Source: Paracamarosporium sp. OC-R06-R3
Taxonomy: Eukaryota; Ascomycota; Dothideomycetes; Pleosporales; Didymosphaeriaceae
Reading direction: 5' to 3'
Assembly: GCA_019828545.1 (NCBI GenBank)
Contig: JACVRA010000125.1
Span: 124,001 to 188,000, forward strand
Length of the DNA: 64,000 nt
This document shows, one piece after another, positions 11,040 through 21,621 of the stretch; within the stretch, counting starts at the first letter, position 1; every line of letters begins with the position of its first letter. Below the pieces are notes generated by a model. It did not search any database. It saw only the letters and a list, made by a program, of their open reading frames with translations, and was not told the origin of the DNA. A program made the position numbers and the translations under genes.

Positions 11040-11702
11040 ATGACCACTTTCCATCCATTCCCCCGTCTACCTTTCGAACTTCGTGCTCGGATATGGGAGC
11101 TTACCGTTGAGCCACGTATCGTGGACATTTCCGTAACAGACAATTACTGGGATTACAAACCTCTTACAATCACTCCTACACCCGTACCAGCTGCGCTGCA
11201 ATCCTGCCGAGAGTCTCGAAGCGAGCTGCAGAAACATTACAAGCGAGCGTTCTCCGAGTTTTCCGATCTTCATACAACCGGCAGCGCTCGTGTTCGGTAC
11301 GCATGGATCAACCTCGATGATGACATAATCTTTATCGGCTCGACGTACAATCTCGCAATCTTCAAACTAGTTGCGCCGCTGATACAGCGACTTCGATTTG
11401 AGGCCGAAATTTCAAGGGGTGAATATGCCGAATATATTAAATACCATCTTCGAGCCTTTACGAATGTCAGGGAGATTTACGTTGTCTGTAAGGATGGACC
11501 GAAGAACTGGTGGGGTGCTTTGGAATTTCACGATTGGCCATGCAGTCTGGATATCGTATGGTTGGTTGATCCAAGTGATGGGACGATGGTCAATGGAACT
11601 CAGATAAATGAGGCTTTCGACAAGATTCGCAAAGAGCGCATGGCACAAATTGGTTATGATCATGATGCTGGCTTGGCCCTTTCTGAAACAACGGATGTGT
11701 GA
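11040..11702 (+). CDS. 2EXR domain protein (F-box-like fungal family)
   Basis: A single-exon frame of 220 residues. It opens with the hallmark FPRLPFELRARIWELTV, the F-box-like start of the fungal 2EXR domain (pfam family named after its second conserved ExR), followed by PVPAALQSCRESRSE, another family signature, and ends with a variable half. 2EXR proteins are abundant in Pezizomycotina and their function is unknown; the F-box resemblance suggests a protein-interaction role but this is inference. No signal peptide or membrane helix. Confidence 0.85.
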   Translation: MTTFHPFPRLPFELRARIWELTVEPRIVDISVTDNYWDYKPLTITPTPVPAALQSCRESRSELQKHYKRAFSEFSDLHTTGSARVRYAWINLDDDIIFIGSTYNLAIFKLVAPLIQRLRFEAEISRGEYAEYIKYHLRAFTNVREIYVVCKDGPKNWWGALEFHDWPCSLDIVWLVDPSDGTMVNGTQINEAFDKIRKERMAQIGYDHDAGLALSETTDV

Positions 11703-12286
11703 TGCTTTATGGCATTACTGGGTGATGAAAAGGAAGGCATCCACGTAAACAATACTCCGATGTCAAGATTGCAGTATGGAGTAAAGAAGACTGTATCTTA
11801 TCAAGTAACGTGAGTTCGGCTAAAGGTAGCCCGCCCGATGGCCTTGCAGATTATGAATATCGGAAGATGGTAGACGGAGACGGAGAGAGTTACAGATTGT
11901 CACATACCTTTCGTTCATTCGATAATCGCTCGAGAATATAGACGTTCATTAGTTAATTTTATTTTTAAAAAACTCTTTGAAGTAATGTTCACAACAACAA
12001 GCGGTTTTCACAATACGATACAGTCTTCATGACAACTACTTATCAATAGCTACTAACATGACACTTCTAGGGCTTTATGCTGTGAGTCACAACCAACATA
12101 GTCTACATAGGCCACTGGAAATTCGTCTCCTGTTTGCCCTCCATATTATAACTGGTGGAGTCTTCGAGACGCTGATTCACCGCTCTCCTATGACATCCTA
12201 AGTTTAAAGGACTGCATTTGACACCGATAATGGAAAAGCTTCTTCGTTTCGCTTCTGAGCACCTTAGCTAGGATAATAGCGCAGTA
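11703..12286. other. Intergenic region between convergent genes
   Basis: About 580 bp between the 3' ends of the 2EXR gene and the kinase gene. AT-rich in its middle (about 11950-12000). No feature supported. Confidence 0.4.
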
Positions 12287-13808
12287 CTACACCAGGAAGT
12301 CATCCTCAAAGAGATTTTCTGCCGAGGGCCTCTGTTCGGGATCCCAGCGCAAGATCTTCCGAACGAATGCAAGGAGCAAATCTTGATCCTTGCCCGTTAG
12401 CCGTTTCTCGCGCGTTTCAAATGTCTGATTAGGGATCGGCGTTGAGGCGATCCAATTCCCTTTGTGTTCAGTCAACAAAGTGCGACACTTGGCGGGTTGT
12501 GGTGTGACTTTACCTTCCGCATCCCAGTACCGATGGCTGATCTTGCTTCGTTCCAAGAAGTTTCTGGGCGGAGCTCCTAATAGAGATACCATCTCGGCAA
12601 GATGCTGCTCATCATTGAGATGACCGTCTTTCACGGCACGGAATAAACGACCTCCTTCAAACAGATCCCAGATCTATGTAATGTTAACACAGATTTAGAA
12701 TGGCAAGAATACTATGTCACAAACCGTAACTCCAACAGACCATATATCGATCTTCGAGTCCCATTCCATACCCATGATTATTTCAGGCGCTCGATAAACA
12801 CCTGGCATGACGTCTCCGGCATGTTTCTCACCTATCCTTGCAGCACCGAAGTCGCAGATTACTGGGGGACCGTTGGTGATAGGCATGGCATGGGAACAGT
12901 GGATGGTACGATCCGGAAGGATTTTGCGAGCAGAAGGATGTTCAAGTTCAATTTGTTCAATTTCTGAGAAAACAATCGAGTCTGGAGCCCCCAGGAGGAT
13001 GTTGTTGGGGGATATATCTAAGCTTTTCTCAGCTGATGAGCCTGGTAGAATGGTCGATGGGAATGTACCTGTATGCACCACACCTGCCTGGTGCAGAAAG
13101 TCTAGGCCGAGTAGGACCAGCTGCAAGGTCTGTTGCAGTAGTTCCTTGCTCAGAGTTTTCCCTGGAAACACGTTTCGAAAGTCCGTGTAGCTTAGCCCTA
13201 GTGGGGTGAACAGCAAGCATTGATGCATGCCGTGAGGGCCGGTTATTTTGAAATCGTCTAGAACCAGACGTAACAGATCCTTGCCAGGGTGTTCGGCATA
13301 TATGGACTTGAGATACTGGGAGACAGCTACTTCATTGTCCGCCTTGGGGGCACTTTTCTCTGTGATACAAACCTTGAGGGTTAAAAGGAGGTTTGCTCTA
13401 AGTTTAGTATTAGTTTATCAGTACACTATTGCTGAAACCCTGGTTCGAGAGATGAAAAACGCTTTAAAATACATACTCAAGATCACGACAAAGCCAAATA
13501 GTAGAGGCCGTGCCAAAACCGAGCTTGGCGACGACCTGATATCGAGACTTGAAAACCTCGCCTAGCCGCACCGGATAGAACTTTTCTGCGTTGTAATTCG
13601 GCACACACTCTTCCTCAATCTTTTCCTGCATGGAAAGCTTCTCAAAGCCATTAGCTGGGAAAGTGCGCGCGGAACTAGAGTTCGCCATAGTCGCAGTGGA
13701 TAGCCATGTCCGGGACACGAAAGCCCAGCTATTTCGGGGCGGGACGCGTGGTATGCAGCAACTTTGTCTTCTGATGATCGATCGAAGCTGTGATCCCACC
13801 TTTTTCAT
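12287..13808 (-). CDS. SRPK-like serine/threonine protein kinase with a basic N-terminal leader
   Basis: Four exons on the minus strand (13808-13477, 13397-13069, 13017-12725, 12673-12287) join in frame to 446 residues. The kinase motifs are those of SR-protein kinases: glycine loop [14 protein letters not shown], Lys in LTLKVC, catalytic [10 protein letters not shown] (Asp about 221), DFGAAR (about 276), YRAPEIIMG, and [11 protein letters not shown]. All catalytic residues are present. The first 50 residues ([18 protein letters not shown]...) are rich in Arg and Ser with no acidic residue, like a mitochondrial presequence; Met41 would be an alternative start without it. The intron at 13018-13068 is 51 nt, in frame and without a stop, so retention would insert 17 residues just before the catalytic loop. 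Substrate unknown. Confidence 0.87.
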
Positions 13809-14448
13809 ACTTATTAATTACGGTGGGGTGTTGGTGATGAGAGACATGTTTGTTGCAGTGTTTCGGCCCCAGCCTGGTTTGTGCTCAGGTACTTGCGGCG
13901 CCTAACGGCTTTTGCGGCAAACTGGTTGACCAATCAGAGAACCCGTTTTGTTGACGCTCTTCCCTGCACACTTTGGGGGTGAATCATGCGATTTGTTACT
14001 CTCACAGACCCAGATACCTCACAGCGCCTTAGTCGATATTTCTGGCGCGATGCAAGCGCTGAGGGTTCTTAAAAGGCTAGACTTTGACCCGGATTCAAGC
14101 GCATCGGCATTATCCACCCAAAGTGAGACTACGTTGAGATAGATCAACCAAATAAACGAGCTAGGAGAAAATGCTGAGGTTGTAGGCGCCTACAATGTGT
14201 CAGGCAAAATATCTGTATTATTAGAAATGTTAGAGTCTGTTGGACAAGCATCCTGGTCCTCAAGCCCGACAAGAAGTGCGCATCTCCCACAAACCTGGCA
14301 TCCACCCTCGAAGTTTCCGTTTTACTTATCACAAACTGTGAACATTGGCAGTGTTTTATTCTTCAGGTCTCTCGTTTTTAATCCATCCGTCTCACTCATT
14401 CTCCGTCTATCTGGTCACTCATTCGACTTATCTCATTCCGTTTGCAAC
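13809..14448. other. Intergenic region between divergent genes
   Basis: About 640 bp between the kinase start and the small three-exon gene. The region before 14449 is pyrimidine-rich (TCTC, TCATTC repeats), as often seen before fungal starts. Open frames here look like chance. Confidence 0.4.
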
Positions 14449-14859
14449 ATGCAGAGCACCCGTGCACGTCTTATCAAGTATGGGGGCAGCGCTTCGTTGG
14501 CGAATCTTCCATCCAAGTTCAAGAACACTGTGGAGGCAGCGAGTCAAGCGCTTGAGGCAAAGGTTAGTATGGTTACGGCTCCTGTTTGACTGTTGAGCTT
14601 GTGTCAATTATAATACCAGTACCCAAAAGTCACAGAGGCCAAGATCCAGTGAGTTAGTTTTCATTATATGTTATGTCCGCAGGCTCAGGGAATCATCTAC
14701 TAACCACGAATTCTTAGGGGCTCCACTCCTCATAAGTCGGCTAAGGATCCCAACGATGACAAGGAAGTTGTTACTGTCAGCTACCATACACAGTCGGGCA
14801 CGCGTATTACCTCGATACATGCCCACGATGATAACACATGGAAGGAATTCCCGTCATGA
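14449..14859 (+). CDS. Small conserved-looking protein, three exons, 94 residues
   Basis: No single open frame shows this gene; it appears only when three exons are joined: 14449-14562, 14620-14648 and 14718-14859. Introns of 57 and 69 nt have GTTAGT..CAG and GTGAGT..TAG ends, and the total (285 nt) keeps frame. The product begins MQSTRARLIKYGGSASLAN, has a helical basic/amphipathic first half (FKNTVEAASQALEAK) and ends with a beta-like segment (VVTVSYHTQSGTRITSIHA) and TWKEFPS. I do not recognise a named family. The N-terminus could be a mitochondrial-type helix. Confidence rests on the splice sites and on the protein-like sequence. Confidence 0.65.
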
Positions 14860-16231
14860 AATGCGGGTAAAGGCAAATGAGCGATGGAAGCCTCGTGACG
14901 AAGCTGAGGTGCTGGTCTCAGATTCTGGTCTATCAGGCACGTCAAAGGGTGCTTGCCCCTGGACTTCGTTTGCTAGTGTATATTTGAGGTGCTATCGAAC
15001 TGGGCCCCTTACTATTTCCTCTTGGCTTCCAATTGCTGGACCCATTCTAGCCAGCCACTATGTCACATGCTTCAGAGCGAAGATTAGATGGGATAAGCTT
15101 AACAATACCGCTATTGCACAATGCAATCCAAGTGCGTTCAGGTGCATGACCTAGGCGGCGACTAGATCACCGTTGTCTTTGCTTACCCAGCTATAAAGAG
15201 CTTTTCACCATTTAGATATATCTGAATGCGTATCGTACGACCTAAACAGAACGTTGCAAATATAGGGGAAATACTGCAATTTCATTAAATAACTTTTTGT
15301 TAGAGCACGCACATACGACAAACTCATGCAATACCCTGTCCTTTTGAACCCTCGGATACATAACATTGTTTCTTTCCTGGCGTCATTTACAGCAAACGGA
15401 CGACTTCCTCTTTCGTTGAATTTATTTTGCACTCTGTTGGCTACTACTGCATCCTGCATCCACCATAAAGGTCTTTTATTCTTGAGTATAGACAAGCCTG
15501 GCAAATCTGTACTTGTTTCGCATGACATACTTTATGTCATGAGCAGGAGGTGCTATCTCCTCTCGGCCACTGGTATCCGTAGAGACTGATGTGAAAGGAG
15601 ATTGCCCGCAACGGTTTGCGTTATGCGAGAGGGACAAGGAGATATACACCGGTTTTCACATCTAATTGGCCAGGCAGTTATCAATGAAATCATCCCCTAG
15701 AAGCTTTCTCGAGCAGCACAGGATACGCAACCATATACATAAAGCCGTACCTGTACAGCCTGATTAATTAAGAGAATGAAGGCGTAGAACAGGTATCATG
15801 GTAGTGTAATCTCTTTGTGGGCTGCACTTCTCGATTTGAGGTGGTATCCTGCGGAGAGCGAAGTGAATAGTGGTCAAATCACGTCCTTCCAATCATTTGC
15901 CGCTTTAAAATGGAATAACTTGCATTTGATTACATTGGAAGTGACAGGGCAATATGGAAGTAAGAGGTGGCATTCAAATGGGTATCTGTATGAAAGGTAT
16001 TGGTTCCGCCTATGTTGCTTGGCGTTGAATATCCGCGCCAATCGTGCAAACGCCAAGAGGTTCCGCTCTCCGCCGCCCACCTGCGAATGGAATAACACCT
16101 GGAGATGCAGGAGCAAATGCACTGATATGGGACGTGGATGAACTGTAAACAAAAAGGTGCAAGACCGACACCAATTCAGATCGTTTGAAAGGTCGGTTGC
16201 ATGCCGTAAGAAAAGATTGGAAATAGTTTCA
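14860..16231. other. Long intergenic region with one perfect palindrome
   Basis: Nearly 1.4 kb between the 3' ends of two convergent genes. Frames at 15205-15589 and 15815-16347 show no family features. A perfect inverted repeat with 9-bp arms, CATGACATA-CTT-TATGTCATG, is at 15521-15541. Nothing else recognised. Confidence 0.4.
15521..15541. repeat. Perfect palindrome, 9-bp arms, 3-nt loop
   Basis: CATGACATA at 15521-15529 and its exact complement TATGTCATG at 15533-15541, separated by CTT. The function is unknown; it lies far from either neighbouring start. Confidence 0.7.
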
Positions 16232-16919
16232 TCAACCTGCAGCCTCCTTGACCTTGTTGTGCTCAGGCGGCTCGTCGATAAACTGCGGCGGCGCAGCATC
16301 ATCCAGCATGAAAGCCGGCATGCCACTCGACTCTCCAATACCTTCAAGCTCGACCTCCTCGCCTAATGCCTCCAGCTCAGCATCCAACTCGGCCTCGTCC
16401 ACGTCCTCTGGCACATCATAGCTCCTACTTATGCTCTCTTGTATATCATTTCCCATATCCATTAGGTCTGCCATCTCGTCCTGTAGTTTCTCTATTTTAT
16501 CTATATTGATCTTGCCATACTGCTTCTTCAGCTCTTTGGTGGTGGTTTTCATAGCATCGACGGTAGTCATGGTGTTCTTGAGATTATCCTGCATCATGCC
16601 TGCCTGCTCCATGTTCCAGGACTGCTGCTGCAGCTGGTCGCGCTGGGCATCGTACATCTTGCGCTGCTGCAGGACTTTGAGGGCTTTCTGTTTGAGGGCG
16701 GTCTTGCCGGGGCCGTCGCGCATCTTGGCGATCTTTTGTTGGTAGGCGGTGAGCTCGGCGTTGAGCTTCGCGAGCTTGACGTCAATGGATTCTATGCGGG
16801 TGTCGACCTGGGGCGTATTAGGGGAGTTGGAGGGGAGTGATGTAGACACTTGCGGTGGATATGGCCTGGTTGAGCGTCGGCTTAGGCGCCGTGCTCTTCG
16901 CTCCAAACAGGCGGTTCAT
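16232..16919 (-). CDS. VPS60: ESCRT-III subunit Vps60/CHMP5
   Basis: Two exons, 16919-16854 and 16807-16232, give 213 residues. The intron (16808-16853, 46 nt) has a GC donor (GCAAGT) and an AG acceptor; this is required to reach the conserved start MNRLFGAKSTAPKPTLNQA, after which VDTRIESIDVKLAKLNAEL follows. The Snf7-like core continues with KMRDGPGKTALKQKALKVL and a long coiled coil, then an acidic C-terminus (DEAELDAELEALGEEVELE). Vps60/Mos10 acts late in multivesicular-body sorting on endosomes, binding Vta1 to stimulate Vps4. Length matches the family. Divergent from the SAPS gene. The alternative upstream in-frame Met (in the intron frame) gives a non-homologous N-terminus and is rejected. 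Confidence 0.93.
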
Positions 16920-17696
16920 GTTGGCTGGCCTCAGTTGTTGCTGCTTTGGAGCTTCGCGATGCGGATGGATGTATAGCCAGAAGTGCAGCCTAGATGTGCG
17001 CAGGGGTGTGTTGTGCCGTGGGGTGAATTCGTCAAGCTTGGGCCGCCGTACAGCGTCATCGGCGTGTCACGTGCGGCAGTTCACAATGCACCAGCTCAGA
17101 TGATAGTGGGACATGGCGAGGCGATGCACATGCATGCACCGCGTGACTGCGAGTGCGACATTTTCGACGAGTACTTTAGCATCGCCAGGCAGACGTGCGG
17201 GCTGAAGATCATCTTGAGCGCCTGAGGCTCGCCGTCCTCGGGCTAGCGCTGGACCCAGTCCTAGTCCCCACGGCCTCCCTCTCGTGTGTGCTGTCACCGC
17301 TGCTCTAATATCCCCCACAACCGCCCGTCCTGCGCTCTCCCGCTACCGCCTGTATTTGTAACGACCCCTCACGACGTCCCTGCTGTTTGTGTGTTCCCAT
17401 TGTGCGACCGCTCGCTTGTCCGCACCTCCTCGGAGGTTTGTTCGCCAGGTACCGTCCCCATCCCACACAGTGCCCGCCCACTTGTTGACCTCCGCGCACG
17501 CGCCCCGCTGCTTTCACCCTCCTGTGCGCACTGCCCTCTGCTGACTTAGCACCTCTGCTTCCAGCTGCACATCCTCCGACCGTCACTACCCATGAGTCGT
17601 CCATTGCCATAGCTTCACCCCGCGCATGAGACCCGCTCGGCTGCGGCTACCCTCGAGCACCTTCCTTTTCGCTGCCCCGCCTAACAACCACCCACC
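16920..17696. other. Divergent promoter region, VPS60 / SAPS gene
   Basis: About 780 bp of GC-rich, pyrimidine-rich sequence, especially C/T-rich from 17290 to 17690, as is usual before fungal housekeeping starts. No TATA box or gene recognised. Confidence 0.45.
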
Positions 17697-20626
17697 ATGT
17701 TCTGGCGCTTCGGCGGGTACGCGCAGCTGTCATCGCTGGACAGCATCCTCGACAAACCCGACGTGACGGTGGAGGAGCTGCTGGACGAGTCGGACCTCAT
17801 CCAGGAACTCAAGCAGCAGAATTCGAAGCTGATCGAGTACCTCCGCGATGAGAAGGTCTTGGAACGTCTGCTCCGCTATGTAATCGCCCCAAAGCCCATA
17901 GAATCGCCCAAGGATGAAATTACATCCGAGTCCTACAAGAGCGAGGGCTTCTTTGGGCGTGTTCGGGCGCGCTCAACGTCGGTCAAGTCCGACTCGGGCG
18001 ATGGCGACGAGAGCAAGGAGGAAAAGCAGCGGATGAAGTATGCCTACGTGGCATGCGAGATCTTGTCTTCAGAGGTCTGGTCCATATCGGAGGCGGTGTT
18101 GGAGAATCAGGACAGCTTGCGCCAGTTTTGGGCCTATATCAAGCAACCCGCACCGCTCGACCCCGTTCAAGCTGGCTACTTCAGCAAGGTCAACGAATCG
18201 CTACTTGACCGTAAGATGGAGGAGATGCTCGAATTCTTCAAGTCTATCGATAACGTAGTGACCGACATGCTTCAACACGTCGATTGCCCTATGATCATGG
18301 ATTTGCTTTTGAAGATGATCAGCTTGGAGAAGAGCGAAGGCGGCCAGGGAATTGTAGACTGGTTGCAGTCGCAAAACCTCGTTTCGCAACTGGTCGCGTA
18401 CCTAGCGCCCTCTCAGCCGTCCAACTGCCAAACGTCAGCCGGAGACTTTCTCAAGGCCATCATCACCATCTCAGCAAATGCAACCACCCAAGACACACAA
18501 GTGATAGGACCCAACGAACTCACGCGCCAGCTCGTTTCGGAGCCTTGTATCAAGCAGATGATTGGGTATATGCTCCATGGCGGCAACCCGCTCACTGTCA
18601 GTGTTGGAATCATTATTGAGGTCATCCGAAAGAACAACTCGGATTACGATTTGGAGAACCAAATTGGGCCCGTACCTAAGACTTCTGACCCTATCTACCT
18701 GGGAACCCTTCTTCGGCAGTTCGCGAACCACATTCCCCAGTTCATGGAGCTGGTACACACCACTAGGCAGACGGTGTCCAATAAAGACGGCTCGACTACC
18801 TCTAGGAAGAGGGAGCTCAAAACCGCTTTTGGTGAGAAAATAGAACCGCTTGGCTTTGACCGCTTTAAGACCTGCGAACTGATGGCCGAGCTTCTGCACT
18901 GTAGTAACATGGCGCTTTTGAACGAGCGCGGTAGCGAGGCTGAAGTGAAGAGAAGAGATGTTGAGCGTGAACGGCTGAAAGCCGAAGGGAAACTGACGGC
19001 GCGAGACCCCAACGCTGGCGATTTCTCGACCAGCGTTGACAGCCACGGTTTCCATCACGCCCGGGCACCGTCTAGCGAATCGCCTGAGGAGATCAAGCGA
19101 CTTGAGGTGCAGAACAACTCCGAGGATGATTTTGAGAAGGTTATTGCGCCCGAAGCGGTATCCGAGGAGAAGGCTAATAGCGACAAGGAACACGTTGGCG
19201 AGCCGCTGGAACGATCACCGAAAACAGAACCCAAGGCATCTGGTGTTGGCAAGCCTGAAGAGGGAGAAGGGGAATTCGTTGATGAACCCCTCTCACCTGC
19301 TAAGGAGGCAGCGTCGCCTGCAAAGGACACTGCTTCGCCTGCAGCTGCCACGCCTGGCAAGGTTGCGGACGATGCAGAGTCACCTACATCGGCTGGTCTT
19401 TCCGCTAAAGTTGGTGGTTTGGGTCTTGACAATGATACCGTTATGGGCGACACCGAAGAAGGCCAAACCACAGAGCCTGCAAAGGAGGAGAAACCTACAC
19501 CGCCTTCGCTTCTAACACAGCAACTCACCAAAGCAGAAGCAGACGAGGCAGAAGAAAAGGACCTCTCGCCACATCCGGAAGACAAACCTGCACCGTTGTT
19601 TTCTAGTAAAGCCAAAGACACAGACGTTGCCGAGGCCCCCAAAGCAGATTCCGCCCGTTTCACGACAGGCATAGCTGACAGCGAAGGATCGGAGGTCACT
19701 CCTATTGACGAAAGCAGTAGCACTAGATCCGTTCTCTTTGGTGGGGTAGAGGCTCAGTATGCGCCGCAGTACGAAGTCGATGTGGACGGCTCACCTGTGG
19801 TGGGTGACCTGCTCAAGATCCAATTTGTTGAGAACAAGGTCGTACCAACCATCTTTGTAAGTTTGTTGACATATAGCGCTTGACAATTTCGCTGACATCG
19901 TCCAAGGATTTCTTCTTCCGATTTCCGTGGAACAATTTCCTCCACAATGTTGTATACGATGTTGTACAGCAAGTCTTCAACGGACAGATGGAGCGTGGCT
20001 ACAACCGTAGCCTTGCCATAGATCTATTCGAAACCGGTCGAATCACCGAGCGAATCATTGAAGGTCAGCAGGCAAGCGACAAAGCTCAAGCAGAGACACA
20101 TATGCGCCTTGGCTACATGGGCCATCTCACTTTAATAGCAGAAGAGGTATTGAAGTTCACTGAACGCCACCCTGCAGAACTTCTCTCCCAGTCGGTTCTT
20201 GAGAAGGTCATGAGCCAGGCATGGATAGACTATGTTGAACAGACTCTGGCAGAAACAAGAGAACGCGACAACGCCATTCTCGGCGGTGTCCGTCCTGACA
20301 TGAGCGTCGGCCCCCGACAAGCCGTCCTCAATGCAGTCAATGCCCAATCAGGCTTCGGTAACGACGGAGGCTCTTCACTCGCCAACGCGAATAGCGGGAA
20401 TATTGGCCTCGACAGCATGGAACTTACTAACCCCGATAACGGCGGCGGCTATACCTTTAGCGGCGGTTCATTACTTAGCGGGTTTACGAATTCGAGCGAT
20501 GAGGAGGACGAGGAGATGGATGAGGGTAGCGAAGAAAGAGAGCGAGAGCAACGGCAGCCTCCTGTGAGTGACGCGGAACAAGTGGGTGAACTCTCATTTG
20601 AAGATGTTGAGATGGACTACCGATAA
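17697..20626 (+). CDS. SAPS-domain regulatory subunit of Sit4/PP6-type phosphatase
   Basis: Exons 17697-19856 and 19907-20626 join in phase 0 over a 50-nt intron; the protein is 959 residues. It starts MFWRFGGYAQLSSLDSILDK with the SAPS family pattern through TVEELLDESDLIQELKQQN and LIEYLRDEKVLERLLRY. The SAPS helical repeat region continues through about residue 420 (VDCPMIMDLLLKMI, LGTLLRQFANHIPQF, FDRFKTCELMAELLHCSNM), is interrupted by a disordered acidic/Ser/Pro region (about 430-700), and resumes across the splice (FDFFFRFPWNNFLHNVVYD, GYMGHLTLIAE). Yeast Sap155/185/190 and fission yeast Ekc1 bind the Sit4-type catalytic subunit and act in cell-cycle and nutrient signalling. The C-terminus is very acidic. 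Which Sap paralogue it corresponds to cannot be told. Confidence 0.92.
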
Positions 20627-21107
20627 TCGCATCGCACGAGTCCCAACACGGCACTTGCACTGTCCGCGCGTTGGTGCGTTTCCTTCTCTCGTTACTCAGT
20701 ATCACTGTTTTGGGAGAATTGTGTTGTATCGCTATTCGCTTAGCGGTGGTTGTGGGGAAAGCAGCCACTGGGCACCGGGACCTTTCATCCGCTTCGAATG
20801 TAAATACATCCTGTGTCGGCGGGGTTGTATGTGGCAAGAGCATGCATCTGTAGGAATACGCTATTGTTGGTGTGGAGACGACGCACATGTACCCCTTGCT
20901 CTCGCTCTTTCCTATGTGTGCGGACGAAAGGTCTCTCGGTTGCGCGCTCCCCACCTGCTCCTACCCTACCCTTGTGTCGATCTTTCATCACCTTCTCCTA
21001 GCGTTCAACCCCATTTCTTCTTGTTTTTGACCCAACTCTAGTCCAATCGCGACGTCTATCCTTGCTCACTTTCGTGGAAATCATAGCTAACCCTACCTTC
21101 GAAGCAG
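20627..21107. other. Intergenic region, pyrimidine-rich at its end
   Basis: About 480 bp after the SAPS gene. The last 100 bp are C/T-rich with a CTAACC branch-like element and an AG at 21106-21107, suggesting the end of an intron before the acidic exon that follows. Confidence 0.35.
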
Positions 21108-21413
21108 AAATCCGCAATTCCGCCTCCGCTGCAGATACCGCCTTCGCGTGCACGCCGCCAGTTTGCTCTGCGTCTTGCGCAGCGCAAAGCAGAACTCGAT
21201 GCTACGAGGGAATTGGAAGACGACCCGGACGATGTGCAGGGGCAACAAGAGCGCGAGGTGAAGGAGGGGCATGAGAGGTTCAAGAGGTTGTTTGAGGGTA
21301 TGGATAGTAGCGATGAGGAGGGGGGCGATGATGAGAGTGAGGAGGAGAGCGTTGGGTGCCCGGGCAAGGGGAAGAATAGTAAGAAGGAGGATGAGGAGGG
21401 GGTTGTTGTGTGA
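21108..21413 (+). CDS. Possible 3' exon of a small acidic protein
   Basis: From a good acceptor (GAAGCAG preceded by GCTAACC) a frame runs to a TGA at 21411-21413: KSAIPPPLQIPPSRARRQ, then an Ala/Arg/Glu helix (ALRLAQRKAELDATRELED), EGHERFKRLFEGMDSSDEE and a very acidic tail. The composition is unlike chance translation, but no ATG-bearing upstream exon could be placed with confidence, and the opposite strand gives only low-complexity Ser/Pro sequence. It may be the end of a small nuclear or nucleolar-type protein, a relic, or not coding. Not recognised. Confidence 0.35.
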   Translation, partial: KSAIPPPLQIPPSRARRQFALRLAQRKAELDATRELEDDPDDVQGQQEREVKEGHERFKRLFEGMDSSDEEGGDDESEEESVGCPGKGKNSKKEDEEGVVV

Positions 21414-21621
21414 GGAAGGATGTGGGGTGCGGGTAATGGGCGAAATGTTGACGTAGGATGTGGATGCGGATCGAATGAGTTTGGATGACTGGCACAAGAT
21501 ACCTCTGTGATGATGAAATGAGATGAGATTAGGTCAACTGTTCGATATGTTTGACGTGCCGAGGTCGTGCAATTTGCCCTCGTTCGATGCCTTTCCATCC
21601 TAGTCACCATGACTCCATCCT

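Noticed and set aside
16808..16906. Vps60 start at 16906 (MERRARRLSRR...)
   Set aside because: That N-terminus runs through the intron and is unrelated to Vps60; the GC-AG splice gives the conserved start.
18471..19723. Long minus-strand frames within the SAPS gene
   Set aside because: Shadows of the coding strand; the plus-strand protein carries the SAPS motifs.
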